Of a stretch of 64,000 nt of DNA, positions 8,483-18,092 are shown in pieces. A model generated the notes under the pieces. That model had not been told where the DNA came from, did no database searches, and saw only the letters and a list, made by a program, of their open reading frames with translations. The stretch's first letter is position 1, and every line of letters begins with the position of its first letter. A program made the translations under genes and the position numbers. The stretch spans positions 124,001-188,000 of the forward strand of contig CAJUMC010000001.1 of NCBI GenBank assembly GCA_910587085.1, given 5' to 3'. Source of the DNA: an uncultured Lachnospiraceae bacterium. GTDB lineage: Bacteria > Bacillota > Clostridia > Lachnospirales > Lachnospiraceae.

Positions 8483-9697
8483 ATGAATTTCTATCTGCCT
8501 ACCAGAATTTTCAATGAAACCGGCTGCGTGAAAAAACACGCGGCTCTGCTCGCAGCCGGCGGCCGCAAGGCTCTGATTGTCACCGGACGCGGCAGCGCGG
8601 TGAAAACCGGCGCCCTCTCGGACGTTTCTGAAGCGCTCACCGGCTGCGGAACCCCTTTCTGCCTCTTTGACCGCATTGAGGAAAATCCTTCCGTAGAAAC
8701 CGTTCTGGAGGCGGCGGCCTTCGGGCTGGCGGAGAACGCCGATTTTGTTGTGGGCATCGGCGGAGGTTCGCCGCTGGATGCCGCCAAGGCGATCGCTTTG
8801 CTTATGGCAAATCCCGGGCGCGGCAGGGATATCCTCTATGACAGCACCCCTCTTGCGGCCCTGCCTGTTTTCGCGGTGCCGACCACGGCCGGCACGGGTT
8901 CGGAAGCAACCCCCTACGCCATTCTGACCGTACATGAATCCAGAACCAAACAGAGCATTTCCCACCGCATTTTTCCGGAGGCGGCGCTCGTCGATCCCGC
9001 CTATCTTGCCTTTGCGCCGAAAAGCGTCCTGCACAATACGGCAGTGGATGCATTCGGACATCTCGCCGAGAGCTGTTTCAACCGCAATTCCTCGCATTAC
9101 AGCAGAATGCTCTGCGAATACGCGCTGGGGCTGTGGGGATCTGCGGCAGCCGCGCTGGCCGCCGGTGCCAAAAACGTTTCTGCTCCGCCGTCCTTAGGGC
9201 CGTCTGCGGATATGGACTCCCTGCAGGCTTCCGGACCGGCCCCGCGTACACAGACATGCTCTTTCCGTCCGGATGCCTCCGGGGGCACCGCACCGGAAAT
9301 CCTTGCTTCCCTGAGCCACGCCGCCACCCTTGCCGGGATGGCGATTTCACATACGGGCACTTCGATTCCGCACGGGCTGAGTTATTTTCTGACCTATGAG
9401 CACGGAATTGCGCACGGCAAGGCTGTCGGCATCTTTCTTGCGCCGTATCTGCGCCATGTTCCGGATCAGCGGGAAACGGCACGGTTTCTGGAGAAGGCGG
9501 GACTTTCCTCCATCGACGAACTCGAAGCGCTTCTGCTCGCTCTGACCGGCACGGCAGAGATTTCCCGCGGGGAGGAGGCCCGCTATATTACTGCGATGCT
9601 TTCCAACCAGGCTAAGCTGGCAAATTGTCCGTACACGGCGGACAGCAGGCTTCTAGCCGGCTTCTTTGAAAACAACCGCCTGCTCCGCATTTATTAA
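8483..9697 (+). CDS. Iron-containing alcohol dehydrogenase
   Basis: 404 residues with an AAGGAG site before the ATG. The Rossmann half has GGGSPLDAAKA and PTTAGTGSEATPYAI, diagnostic of the Fe-ADH family. The helical half supplies candidate metal ligands D189, H193 (AVDAFGHLAE), H297 (IPHGLSY) and H311 (AHGKAVG). The substrate is unknown; relatives reduce aldehydes or oxidise alcohols and diols with NAD(P). A Pro/Ser/Ala-rich segment of about 45 residues (226-270) interrupts the helical domain and is not usual for the family. It is transcribed alone and converges on rfbD. Confidence 0.9.
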   Translation: MNFYLPTRIFNETGCVKKHAALLAAGGRKALIVTGRGSAVKTGALSDVSEALTGCGTPFCLFDRIEENPSVETVLEAAAFGLAENADFVVGIGGGSPLDAAKAIALLMANPGRGRDILYDSTPLAALPVFAVPTTAGTGSEATPYAILTVHESRTKQSISHRIFPEAALVDPAYLAFAPKSVLHNTAVDAFGHLAESCFNRNSSHYSRMLCEYALGLWGSAAAALAAGAKNVSAPPSLGPSADMDSLQASGPAPRTQTCSFRPDASGGTAPEILASLSHAATLAGMAISHTGTSIPHGLSYFLTYEHGIAHGKAVGIFLAPYLRHVPDQRETARFLEKAGLSSIDELEALLLALTGTAEISRGEEARYITAMLSNQAKLANCPYTADSRLLAGFFENNRLLRIY

Positions 9698-9771
9698 AGA
9701 AGGCGGAACCCCGGCCGCCTTCTTCAAATCCCGCCGGAACTTTAATAACGCCGAACTGCGCACTGCCCGGG

Positions 9772-10617
9772 CTATCCTTTCAGTTCACTCAGATAGCGGG
9801 ACAGCGCATCCTTCCAGTCCGGAAGCCTTGAAAAGCCCGCCCGGTCAAGACAGCTTTTCGAGAGGCGTGAATTCAGCGGGCGCTGCGCCGCACAGGGATA
9901 TTCCGAGCTTGGAATCGGCACAACCCGCGCGGTCAGCCCCGCCTGCCGGAATATCTCGCCGGCAAATTCCGCCCAGCTGCAGACACCCTCATTGGTTGCA
10001 TGGTAAACGCCGAATTTTTCGGTTGCCGCCATGTCGGCAAGCAGCGGCGCCAGATCTTTGGTGTAGGTGGGTGAGCCGACCTGGTCGCAGACCACGCGCA
10101 CTTCCTCCCGCTCCGCACCGAGCCGCAGCATTGTTTTCACGAAATTCTTCCCAACCCTGCCGTATGTCCATGATACACGGACAATAAAATACCGGCTCAT
10201 CGCGGCCCGCACCGCAAGCTCTCCCTCGTACTTTGTCCGCCCGTAGACGCAGACAGCCCCGGCGGGATCGTCCGTCTCGTAATACTGTTCCCCGCCGCCC
10301 GGAAATACATAATCCGTGCTGATGTGGATCAGCCGGCATCCGCTCCGGGCGCAGGCCGCTGCCACATTGGCCGCACCCTCCGCATTAACAGCGCGGCAGC
10401 GCGGCTCATCCTTCTCCGCCCCGTCCACATTAGTATAAGCGGCACAGTTGATTACGACATCCGGCCGGTAATCCGCGACAATCCGCCGCACCGTCTCCCC
10501 GTCCGTGATATCCAATTCCGCCGATCCTGTTCCAAAACATTCCGAGCCGCGCCGCCGGAGACATTCCGTCACATCAAAGCCGAGCTGCCCGGCGGCTCCC
10601 GTCACCAGAACTCTCAT
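9772..10617 (-). CDS. rfbD: dTDP-4-dehydrorhamnose reductase
   Basis: 281 residues from the ATG at 10617, which overlaps the rfbC stop as ATGA, so translation is probably coupled. The start is MRVLVTGAAGQLGFDV, an NAD(P)-binding SDR motif; STDYVFPG and YGRTKYEGE hold the catalytic Thr/Tyr-Lys set. It performs the last step of dTDP-L-rhamnose synthesis. It is the last gene of the rmlABCD order seen on this strand. Confidence 0.95.
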   Translation of the reverse strand: MRVLVTGAAGQLGFDVTECLRRRGSECFGTGSAELDITDGETVRRIVADYRPDVVINCAAYTNVDGAEKDEPRCRAVNAEGAANVAAACARSGCRLIHISTDYVFPGGGEQYYETDDPAGAVCVYGRTKYEGELAVRAAMSRYFIVRVSWTYGRVGKNFVKTMLRLGAEREEVRVVCDQVGSPTYTKDLAPLLADMAATEKFGVYHATNEGVCSWAEFAGEIFRQAGLTARVVPIPSSEYPCAAQRPLNSRLSKSCLDRAGFSRLPDWKDALSRYLSELKG

Positions 10618-11159
10618 ATGGAAGACAGCCCTCCCCATTTCTGATCCCGCTCGGACAAGATAACCTCCATTCCCTCCTCAAGCGGCCATTTTATGCCGAT
10701 TTCCGGATCGTTCCAGGCAATTCCGCCCTCATCCCCCGGATGATAGAAGTCCGTGCATTTGTAACAGAATTCCGCCTCGTCCGAAAGCACAAGAAAGCCG
10801 TGCGCAAAGCCCGTCGGCACATAGAACTGTTTTTTGTTCTCCTCCGAAAGCTCCACGCCGTGCCATTTTCCGTAAGTGGCTGAACCGGGGCGCAGATCCA
10901 CCGCCACATCAAACACGCGGCCCCGGATAACACGCACAAGCTTGCCCTGCGGGTGCTCGATCTGAAAATGAAGCCCGCGCAGCACGCCTCTGCGGGATTT
11001 CGACTGGTTGTCCTGCACAAACACCATATCCAGCCCCTGCTCTTTCATATCGTTGTAATTGTAGGTTTCCATAAAATAGCCGCGCTCGTCCCCGCGGACT
11101 TCCGGCTCAATCACATAGAGCCCTTCTATCTCACAGCCTGTCACTTTGATCTTTCCCAT
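10614..11159 (-). CDS. rfbC: dTDP-4-dehydrorhamnose 3,5-epimerase
   Basis: 181 residues from the ATG at 11159, chosen for its GGAGGAAAAA site; the frame is open further upstream without a good start. The cupin core carries DERGYFMETYN, VQDNQSKSRRGVLRGLHFQ (catalytic His) and GFAHGFLVLSDEAEF. It epimerises C3 and C5 of dTDP-4-keto-6-deoxyglucose. It lies between rfbB and rfbD and overlaps rfbD by four bases. Confidence 0.95.
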   Translation of the reverse strand: MGKIKVTGCEIEGLYVIEPEVRGDERGYFMETYNYNDMKEQGLDMVFVQDNQSKSRRGVLRGLHFQIEHPQGKLVRVIRGRVFDVAVDLRPGSATYGKWHGVELSEENKKQFYVPTGFAHGFLVLSDEAEFCYKCTDFYHPGDEGGIAWNDPEIGIKWPLEEGMEVILSERDQKWGGLSSI

Positions 11160-11388
11160 TTTTTCCTCCTCTTTTAGCCGGTATTCTCTTTCACCGCAGT
11201 TCTCTTTCAACGATGTTTTCTTTCACCAATGTACGCGCCTTTCCCGCGGCGTTCGGCACATTGTGTTTCTATTTTTCCTGCTGCCGGTTCACCTGATAAA
11301 AAGGTCCGCAGTACCCGCCCGTTTCCGCCGGTGAGCTGTCCCGTCGCCTGTATCCTCCGGAATTTCCGCCGGTCAGCTGTCCCGTTAT

Positions 11389-12405
11389 CTACATTTTATA
11401 CATCTTCCGGAAATACTCGCTGTACTCCCCGTCAAGGATATGCTGCCACCACTCCTGATGCCCGAGATACCAGTCAATGGTCTGGCGGATGCCCGTCTCA
11501 AACGTATAGCGGGGCTTCCAGCTAAGCTCCGTTTCCAGCTTCGCCGGGTCGATGGCATAGCGCAGGTCATGCCCCTTTCGATCCTCTACAAAACGGATTA
11601 GGCTCTCCGGCTTGCCGAGCGCCTTTAATATTGTACGGACAACCTCAAGATTGGTTTTTTCGTTGTGCCCTCCGATATTGTATACCTCGCCGGCCCTGCC
11701 GTCCCGCATAATCCGATCAATCGCCGCGCAGTGATCTTCCACATGGAGCCAGTCGCGCACATTCTCGCCCGTGCCGTAGACCGGCAGCGGCTCGTCCTTC
11801 AGCGCCCTCGTAAGCATTAACGGAATCATTTTCTCCGGAAACTGATAGGCTCCGTAATTGTTCGAGCAGCGCGAGATCGTCACCGGCAGGCCGAAGGTCC
11901 GGTGGTAGGCCAGGACGAGCAGATCGGCGCCCGCCTTGCTCGCCGAATACGGGCTGGAAGTATGGAGCGGCGTCTGCTCCGTGAAAAACAGATCCCTGCG
12001 GTCGAGCGGCAGATCGCCGTAAACTTCATCCGTCGAAACCTGATGGCAGCGCTTAATGCCGAACTCTCTGGACGCGTCCAGCAGCACCTGTGTCCCCATA
12101 ATATTGGTCCGCACAAAAACGCCCGGATCAACAATCGAGCGATCCACATGGCTTTCCGCCGCAAAATTAACGACCCAGTCAAATTTTTCCTGTTCAAACA
12201 GCTTCATAACAAACGGCCGGTCGGCAATATCCCCCTGCACAAAGCGGTAATTCCGCCTGTCCTCCAGCCCCTTAAGCGATTCGAGATTCCCGGCGTAGGT
12301 CAGCAGATCCAGATTGACAATACTGTCCTCCGGATGGTTTTTCATCATATAATGTATAAAATTGCTCCCGATAAAGCCGGCTCCGCCGGTCACTAATATT
12401 TTCAT
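11389..12405 (-). CDS. rfbB: dTDP-glucose 4,6-dehydratase
   Basis: 338 residues from the ATG at 12405. The Rossmann start is MKILVTGGAGFIGSNFI; STDEVYGDLP and YSASKAGADLLV supply the SDR catalytic residues. It converts dTDP-glucose to dTDP-4-keto-6-deoxyglucose, the second step of the pathway. The start is preceded by GAGAGG in a hairpin cassette nearly identical to that of deaD. About 230 bases separate it from rfbC and about 160 from rfbA, unusually loose spacing for this operon. Confidence 0.95.
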   Translation of the reverse strand: MKILVTGGAGFIGSNFIHYMMKNHPEDSIVNLDLLTYAGNLESLKGLEDRRNYRFVQGDIADRPFVMKLFEQEKFDWVVNFAAESHVDRSIVDPGVFVRTNIMGTQVLLDASREFGIKRCHQVSTDEVYGDLPLDRRDLFFTEQTPLHTSSPYSASKAGADLLVLAYHRTFGLPVTISRCSNNYGAYQFPEKMIPLMLTRALKDEPLPVYGTGENVRDWLHVEDHCAAIDRIMRDGRAGEVYNIGGHNEKTNLEVVRTILKALGKPESLIRFVEDRKGHDLRYAIDPAKLETELSWKPRYTFETGIRQTIDWYLGHQEWWQHILDGEYSEYFRKMYKM

Positions 12406-12434
12406 CTTTCCTCTCATTCCGCCGCATAAGCGGC
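12406..12434 (-). promoter_or_regulatory. Hairpin plus ribosome site cassette before rfbB
   Basis: Minus strand: GCCGC-ttat-GCGGC (12421-12434), then GGAATGAGAGG, AAAG and the ATG. Confidence 0.65.
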
Positions 12435-12564
12435 CCTTTCCTCCCGCAGGCCGGACTATCCGCTCTTATGTTTTCGTACATCACACAACTGCGGCTCTTT
12501 CTTCCCACGGGCCGGACACCGTACCGCGGCCCGGCAGTGCGCCGGCCCCGCCTTCAGCGGCTTC

Positions 12565-13449
12565 TCAATACATAATCTTTCCCTCTGCGGCCCGGCGCAG
12601 ATGCCCGCCGTACGAGGAACTGCCGCAGCGCTCTGCCGCCTCAAGAAGCTGCCCCTGCGTTATCCAGCCGTTCATGTATGCGATTTCCTCCGGAGCGGAA
12701 ATTTCGATGCCCTGGCGCTTCTGAATTGTCTGAACAAAATTCGAAGCGTCCGCAAGGCTGTCCATTGTTCCGGTGTCCAGCCAGGCAAAGCCCCGCCCGA
12801 GAAGCTTGACATCCAGCGAACCGTCCTCAAGATACCTGCGGTTCAGATCCGTAATCTCAAGCTCTCCGCGCGCCGACGGCTTCAGCGCTTTCGCATATTC
12901 CACGACGCGGCCGTCGTAAAAATAAATGCCGGTGACGCAGTAATTTGATTTTGGATGCTCGGGCTTCTCCTCCAAGGAAACCACCCGCCCGTTCCCGTCA
13001 AACTCCACAATGCCGAAGCGCTCCGGATCGTTGACATAATAGCCGAAGACGGTCGCGCGCCCCTGCCCGGCATTTTCGGCCGCGCCGCGCAGCAGTGTGC
13101 CCAGCCCGTTCCCGTAAAAAATATTGTCCCCGAGCACCAGCGCGCAGGAATCCCCCGCGATAAAATCCTCCCCGATCAGAAATGCCTGGGCAAGTCCGTC
13201 CGGGCTCGGCTGTTCCCGGTAAGACAGCGATATTCCGAACCTGCTCCCGTCCCCCAGAAGACGCTCAAAACTCGGCAGATCCTGCGGGGTCGAAATAATG
13301 AGAATCTCGCGGATTCCGGCCAGCATCAGCGAGGACAGCGGATAGTAAATCATCGGCTTGTCATATACCGGAAGCAGCTGCTTCGAGGCGACCAGCGTCA
13401 GCGGATACAGTCTTGTCCCCGCGCCCCCGGCAAGTATTATTCCCTTCAT
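12565..13449 (-). CDS. rfbA: Glucose-1-phosphate thymidylyltransferase
   Basis: 294 residues from the ATG at 13449. The nucleotidyltransferase signature GGAGTRLYPLT lies at the start, followed by KPMIYYPLS, ALVLGDNIFYG and EKPEHPKSNYCVTGIYFYD. It makes dTDP-glucose from dTTP and glucose-1-phosphate, the first step toward dTDP-L-rhamnose for cell-wall polysaccharide. First gene of the rml set, with its own promoter upstream. No glycosyltransferases follow, so the rhamnose acceptor pathway lies elsewhere. Confidence 0.95.
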   Translation of the reverse strand: MKGIILAGGAGTRLYPLTLVASKQLLPVYDKPMIYYPLSSLMLAGIREILIISTPQDLPSFERLLGDGSRFGISLSYREQPSPDGLAQAFLIGEDFIAGDSCALVLGDNIFYGNGLGTLLRGAAENAGQGRATVFGYYVNDPERFGIVEFDGNGRVVSLEEKPEHPKSNYCVTGIYFYDGRVVEYAKALKPSARGELEITDLNRRYLEDGSLDVKLLGRGFAWLDTGTMDSLADASNFVQTIQKRQGIEISAPEEIAYMNGWITQGQLLEAAERCGSSSYGGHLRRAAEGKIMY

Positions 13450-13481
13450 ACCCTCGGATTCCTTTCCTTTTGATACCATAT

Positions 13482-13511
13482 ATCATAACACAATTTCACA
13501 GAAAATAACAA
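13482..13511 (-). promoter_or_regulatory. Probable promoter of the rml operon
   Basis: Minus-strand TTGTTA, 18 bases, TATGAT. Two inverted repeats lie further upstream (about 13529-13560, GGTG.AAGC arms, and 13577-13600, CCCGGC arms) and could be regulatory or terminate divergent transcripts. Confidence 0.55.
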
Positions 13512-13658
13512 TACAAATCTTAAGTCCAGGTGCAAGCCGTCATATCGGGTGCTTACACCTTAAAACATTCCGCTTTTGCCCCGGCGGTAAAATGCCGGGA
13601 AGAAGGCGGAATTTACTAAAAACAATTAACATTATTGTGAGAATTAAGAATATTCTGC

Positions 13659-13687
13659 TTGACGATACAAATAATTTTAATTATAAT
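13659..13687 (+). promoter_or_regulatory. Sigma-A promoter of the membrane protein gene
   Basis: TTGACG, 17 bases, TATAAT in an AT-rich stretch. The leader would be about 180 bases if translation starts at 13872. Confidence 0.75.
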
Positions 13688-13871
13688 ATTATTATATTTA
13701 TTGAAATTTCTATTATAGTTGACAGAAAGTGATTTTATATGCTTTCGTGAATATCTGATGGAGATTTCGCCGCAGCTGCTGCTTGTGAAACTGCGTTTGA
13801 CCACCGGACGGATATATGGTTTTCCGTCCATTATCCGACACAATGATGATTCTTATCAGGGAGGTTTCCTT

Positions 13872-14798
13872 ATGCTTGCTCTCCTCATCGGCTTCTGGAT
13901 GCTTCAGGATTTTCACCGGATCGGCTATACTTCCCGGCGGCGCTATGCCTATCTTATATTGTGCATGCTTGTTCAGCCCCTGCTTTTTGTCTACCTGCTG
14001 CGGACGAGGGAGCTGCGCAGAGCTGCCGGAAAGCCGGTGCTTTTTACGCAGAGGACTGTTCCGATCGTTGTTTTGTGCCTTCTGCTATGGCATCAGTATC
14101 TTTCCTCCTTCCCGATTGCGGAACTGAGAAAAGCCGGTTACAAGCCGGCCCCGACCGCGTCGGAGGCGGAGGAAAGGGCCGCGCAGGCAAGGGATTTTCT
14201 GAGGGCTGCGGGAATGGAAGCAGCGGATTTCGAATGGATGGACGGAAATACCGTACTGTATCTGCAGGAAAATCTGGAGCCGACGGCTAGGCTTCTTTCC
14301 AAAGGGCATACAAGAGAATATGGCGCCGGTTCTTCTCTGACCTGGGAAACAGGAGAAGATTCCGGCCCGGAACTCCTGATAAATACATACTTATTCTATA
14401 TCGAAAAAACAAAGCAGGATAAAAATCTCTATGCCGCCGTCACCTGCTTTTCATGGAAGGGAAAATCCGCCCTGCAAAAGGGAAAATTTACAATACAGCT
14501 GGCGGACGGGTTCGAGATGGAGGGCAGGAACGGATTTTTCCGGCTCTGGGCGGACAGCGGAAAAAAGAGCTGGTACCGGGACAGCAGCTTCTGTGATATC
14601 GGCATTGACAGCAATTCCTTTCCGTTCCTCGGGAAAAGCCTGCTGAGAAAATATGCCTGGCACGGCTGCTCCGTCACCTATTTCCGCGGACAGGAGTTCC
14701 CGGAGTATGTGACGCTCACCTTCCGGCAGACCATCTCCAGCCCCTCCGGCCGGGATCTGTTTAAATTCTCGGGAGACATCCGTTTCAAAGAGCGCTGA
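13872..14798 (+). CDS. Unrecognised membrane-anchored protein
   Basis: 308 residues from the ATG at 13872, chosen for its AGGGAGG site; the frame is open back to a TTG at 13719 without a comparable site. Two hydrophobic helices near the N-terminus (LALLIGFWML... and YLILCMLVQPLLFVYLL) are followed by a third (PIVVLCLLLWHQYLS). The remaining 210 residues are extracellular or cytosolic, rich in Trp/Tyr and beta-like (YIEKTKQDKNLYAAVTCFSWKGKS). I recognise no domain. It is alone, behind its own promoter and convergent with the helicase downstream. Confidence 0.7.
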   Translation: MLALLIGFWMLQDFHRIGYTSRRRYAYLILCMLVQPLLFVYLLRTRELRRAAGKPVLFTQRTVPIVVLCLLLWHQYLSSFPIAELRKAGYKPAPTASEAEERAAQARDFLRAAGMEAADFEWMDGNTVLYLQENLEPTARLLSKGHTREYGAGSSLTWETGEDSGPELLINTYLFYIEKTKQDKNLYAAVTCFSWKGKSALQKGKFTIQLADGFEMEGRNGFFRLWADSGKKSWYRDSSFCDIGIDSNSFPFLGKSLLRKYAWHGCSVTYFRGQEFPEYVTLTFRQTISSPSGRDLFKFSGDIRFKER

Positions 14799-14890
14799 CA
14801 AAGAAGATTCCTGCTTTCTTCGGCTGTCCTGTTTCCCTCTTTCACAGTTCGCTCCTCCTGCTGCCAGGAGGAGCTGTCCTGTTTTACAGC

Positions 14891-17317
14891 TCACCCCGCA
14901 TGATTTCCTCCCGGTTCCGAAACTCTGTCTTCATGCCCGTCCTCCCTGGCCCAGAATTCCCGCAGCATGCCTCCGACTGTGTCCACCCGTACCCGCTCAA
15001 ACGGAAACCATTCCCGCGGGAAAAGCTCCTGGTACTGGCGCTGAAGAAAACGGTCGTCGAGCAGCAGAATAACGCCCCTGTCGTCCACAGTGCGTATGAC
15101 GCGCCCCGCCGACTGCTGCACCTTGTTCATCCCGCTGTAGAGATAGGCGTAATCAAAGCCTTGCCCGTTTCTGCTGTCAAAAAAGCCTCTTGCCAGCTCC
15201 CGCTCGTTGCAGACCATGGGAAGCCCCGTCCCAACGATAACGGCCCCGATCAGCCGGTCGTTCTTCAGATCAATTCCCTCGCTGAAAATCCCGCCCATCA
15301 CACAGAAGCCGACCACGCCCTCCTCGGGAGCCGGCCGGAACGCTTCCAGAAACTCCTCCCGCTCCTGCTCGGTCATCGAACTTTTCTGCGGCAGGATATT
15401 GGCAATGCGCCCCTGTGCGCGCTCATACAGCAGCTCCAGCAGCTGGTATGACGGGAAAAATATCATATAATTTCCTTTTCTTGCTCCGACAACCTCCTCG
15501 ATATAGCGCAGTATCCGCTCATACTCCTCGTCGCCCCGCCGGGTATATTTTGTGCTGACATCGGTGCCGACCATAAGCAGTCGCTTTTCCTTGGCAAACG
15601 GCGTCGGTGCATAGACAGCGTAATCCTCGCTTCCCCCGCCCAGCTGCTCACGGTAATAATTCACCGGAAGAAGCGTCGCTGAAAAAAACACGGCGCTCCG
15701 CCCTTTTTTCAGGCATTCCGCCAGATTTCCGGACGGGTCCATGCATTTTAAAACCATCCGGAAATTCCCGTTTTCAGCATAGTCTGTATAAATAAGATAT
15801 TTTTCATCCAGCCGTTCATGTATGTTTATAAAATGGCGCAATTCGAAATACAGCTGCAGCGCCCGTTCCCTGCCGTCAAAGTTTTTATGCTCCTTCAGAA
15901 ACTCTTCGTATTCGGCCATCAGCCGCATCACCATCACAGGAAACTCCCCGGCATTTTCCCACACCTCCAGCTCATCGCACTCGCGCTTGTAGCGCAGCAG
16001 AGCCGCATTGCAGGCATCCAGCCGCCTTGCCATACGGGGCGATTTGTCTTTCAGCAGCTTTTTTACCTCCAGAAAATCTTCCTTATACAGGGCGGCACTG
16101 TACATCTCCCGGGCGCGCTCAACAAGATTATGCGCCTCATCAATCAGAAACACATAATTCTGCTTCCGGTCACCCGAAAGAAACCGTTTCAGATAAACAT
16201 TCGGATCAAAAACATAATTATAGTCGCAGATTACTCCGTCCGACCAGGTGGCGACATCGAGGCACATCTCAAACGGACAGACGCAGTGCTTTTCCGCGTA
16301 CTGCAGAATCAGCTCGCGCGTAATTCCCTCCTCGTGCGTGAGCATATCGTAGACTGCATCGTTGATGCGGTCAAAATGCCCCCTGGCACGGTCGCATCGG
16401 ACCGGATTGCATTCCGGCTTTTCCAGAATGCAGCTCTTCTCCTTGGAAATCAGCGAAATCAGCTTCATCTTCAGGCCGTGCTCCGAAAGAATGCGGAAGG
16501 TTTCCTCCGCCACCGTGCGCGTAATGGTTTTCGCCGTCAGATAAAATATTTTCTCAACCAGCCCCTCCCCGAATGCCTTGATCGACGGAAACAGGGTCGA
16601 AATCGTTTTTCCCACACCGGTCGGCGCCTCGATAAAAATATTTTTTCCGCGCAGGATCGTCCGGTAAATACCGGCTGCCAGTTCTTTCTGCCCGGGGCGG
16701 TACGCAAACGGAAACGCAAGCTGCTTCATGGAGGCGTCCCGCACCTTTGCCCACCGCCGCTGCCAGGCGATCCATTTGGCGTACTCCAAAAGCAGCTGAT
16801 TATACCAGCCGATCAGCTCGGTGCGCGGCAGCGTTTCCTGAAAACGCTTTATCTTTTCCGTCTCGATATGGCAGTAGGTCAGCTGAACCCCGATATATTC
16901 ATGCTCATAGCGGATCGCATACTGGCTCGCGTAGCACAGCGCCTGCGCCCGGTGCAGCGGCCGCATATCCTTCAGTGCGGAGAGTTCCTGATACACGCAT
17001 TTGATTTCGTCAATTGCGACGGAAACCGGACGGCTGCCGTCCCCCTCCCATTCCTCCGGCCCGTTCAGGGAGATCACTCCGTCCGCGCGCCCTTCCACGG
17101 TAATCTCAATCGGCTCGCCGTCGTAATCCACCTCTGAGGTCAGCGACATACTGACCTCAGAGGCATACCCCGGGCCCATGGATTTCTGAATCTTGCGGTG
17201 CAGCCGCGTCCCCTCCTGCATGGAATCCGGATCGCTCAGATTCTGCGAGTTGTCCAGATCACCGTGGCGGAGAATAAATTCCACCAGATTCCGCACCGAA
17301 ATTTTAACTGCCGCCAT
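14891..17317 (-). CDS. XPD/DinG-family DNA helicase with N-terminal PD-(D/E)XK nuclease-like domain
   Basis: 808 residues from the ATG at 17317 (GGAGAG site). Residues 1 to about 190 resemble a PD-(D/E)XK fold: EGRADGVI, then VAIDEIK and a Q-rich helix (HRAQALCYASQYA). The helicase part has Walker A APTGVGKT, four cysteines for an iron-sulfur cluster (SCILEKPEC..VRC...CVCPFEMC), LIDEAHNL as motif II, GIFSEGIDL and QSAGRVIR as motif VI. Such 5'-3' helicases act on damaged or branched DNA. The promoter carries an SOS box in its spacer, which supports a repair role. Confidence 0.88.
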   Translation of the reverse strand: MAAVKISVRNLVEFILRHGDLDNSQNLSDPDSMQEGTRLHRKIQKSMGPGYASEVSMSLTSEVDYDGEPIEITVEGRADGVISLNGPEEWEGDGSRPVSVAIDEIKCVYQELSALKDMRPLHRAQALCYASQYAIRYEHEYIGVQLTYCHIETEKIKRFQETLPRTELIGWYNQLLLEYAKWIAWQRRWAKVRDASMKQLAFPFAYRPGQKELAAGIYRTILRGKNIFIEAPTGVGKTISTLFPSIKAFGEGLVEKIFYLTAKTITRTVAEETFRILSEHGLKMKLISLISKEKSCILEKPECNPVRCDRARGHFDRINDAVYDMLTHEEGITRELILQYAEKHCVCPFEMCLDVATWSDGVICDYNYVFDPNVYLKRFLSGDRKQNYVFLIDEAHNLVERAREMYSAALYKEDFLEVKKLLKDKSPRMARRLDACNAALLRYKRECDELEVWENAGEFPVMVMRLMAEYEEFLKEHKNFDGRERALQLYFELRHFINIHERLDEKYLIYTDYAENGNFRMVLKCMDPSGNLAECLKKGRSAVFFSATLLPVNYYREQLGGGSEDYAVYAPTPFAKEKRLLMVGTDVSTKYTRRGDEEYERILRYIEEVVGARKGNYMIFFPSYQLLELLYERAQGRIANILPQKSSMTEQEREEFLEAFRPAPEEGVVGFCVMGGIFSEGIDLKNDRLIGAVIVGTGLPMVCNERELARGFFDSRNGQGFDYAYLYSGMNKVQQSAGRVIRTVDDRGVILLLDDRFLQRQYQELFPREWFPFERVRVDTVGGMLREFWAREDGHEDRVSEPGGNHAG

Positions 17318-17477
17318 CGCACCGCTCTCCTTTTTAAAACCGAAATCTCCGAGGTTCTTTCCTATTTCCTCTGCCATCGCACGGGAAGCTGCCTGATTTC
17401 CGCAGAACGACCTTCCCCCGAAAGTCCTTACAAAAAAACCGGCACATCCGCTCTGGACATGCCGGAACCGCAACTCT

Positions 17478-17506
17478 ATTATAGAATATACGTTCGCTTT
17501 TTTCAA
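17478..17506 (-). promoter_or_regulatory. Promoter with SOS (LexA) box in the spacer, for the helicase
   Basis: Minus-strand TTGAAA (17501-17506), 17 bases, TATAAT (17478-17483). CGAACGTATATTCT (17483-17496) fills the spacer and matches 12 of 14 positions of the Gram-positive LexA box CGAACRNRYGTTYC. Confidence 0.75.
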
Positions 17507-17546
17507 TTTAATTTTCCTGCATCCGGCATTTCCCCCGACGCACCGG

Positions 17547-18092
17547 TCAGCTCTCCATCTGTCTGCCAAGGAAGGATGCTGCCGTCATTGCCAGCTTCTT
17601 TTCCGTGTCGCCCACCTTTTCCCTGTTGTCGCGCGACATAATAAGCACGGCGCCGATCGCATCTCCCTCGCTCAGCACCGGCACAACCACCTGGCTCGCC
17701 ACATCGTCAAGATCCTCCGCCACGGAAATAAATGCGCCGTCATCCTTCGATGTAAGCAGCGTTTCCCGATCCTCAATCGCCTGCTCCAGCTCCTTGCTGA
17801 TCGTCTTCGCCAGCAGCTCTTTTTTCGCGCCGCCGGCAACAGCGATAAACTGATCCTTGTCCGTAATCGCCACAATATGCCCCGTCACCTGTCCAAGCGC
17901 ATCCGCATATTCCCGCGCAAACTGGGAAAGCTCTCCGATAGGAGAATATTTTTTTAATATAATTTCGCCCTCACGGTCGGTAAAAATTTCCAGCGGGTCC
18001 CCTTCTCTTATCCTGAGTGTCCTGCGAATTTCCTTCGGCACCACCACCCTGCCCAGATCATCGATTCGCCTTACTATACCTGTTGCTTTCAT
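17547..18092 (-). CDS. spoVT: Stage V sporulation protein T (AbrB-type regulator)
   Basis: 181 residues. The N-terminal swapped-hairpin AbrB domain (MKATGIVRRIDDLGRVVVPKEIRRTLRIREGDPLEIF, written in parts) is followed by a GAF-like domain (GHIVAITDKDQFIAVAGG...GAVLIMS). This is the SpoVT architecture: a forespore regulator acting with sigma-G late in sporulation. The start is preceded by GGAGG. It lies between the SOS helicase and a DegV protein, apparently as a single unit. Confidence 0.95.
   Translation of the reverse strand: MKATGIVRRIDDLGRVVVPKEIRRTLRIREGDPLEIFTDREGEIILKKYSPIGELSQFAREYADALGQVTGHIVAITDKDQFIAVAGGAKKELLAKTISKELEQAIEDRETLLTSKDDGAFISVAEDLDDVASQVVVPVLSEGDAIGAVLIMSRDNREKVGDTEKKLAMTAASFLGRQMES

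Noticed and set aside
8283..8486. 67-codon frame before the alcohol dehydrogenase
   Set aside because: No ribosome site and no resemblance to a known protein; it overlaps the dehydrogenase leader.
15818..17137. 439-codon frame antisense to the nuclease-helicase gene
   Set aside because: Composition is His/Arg/Gln rich with no domain; the minus-strand helicase motifs are unambiguous.
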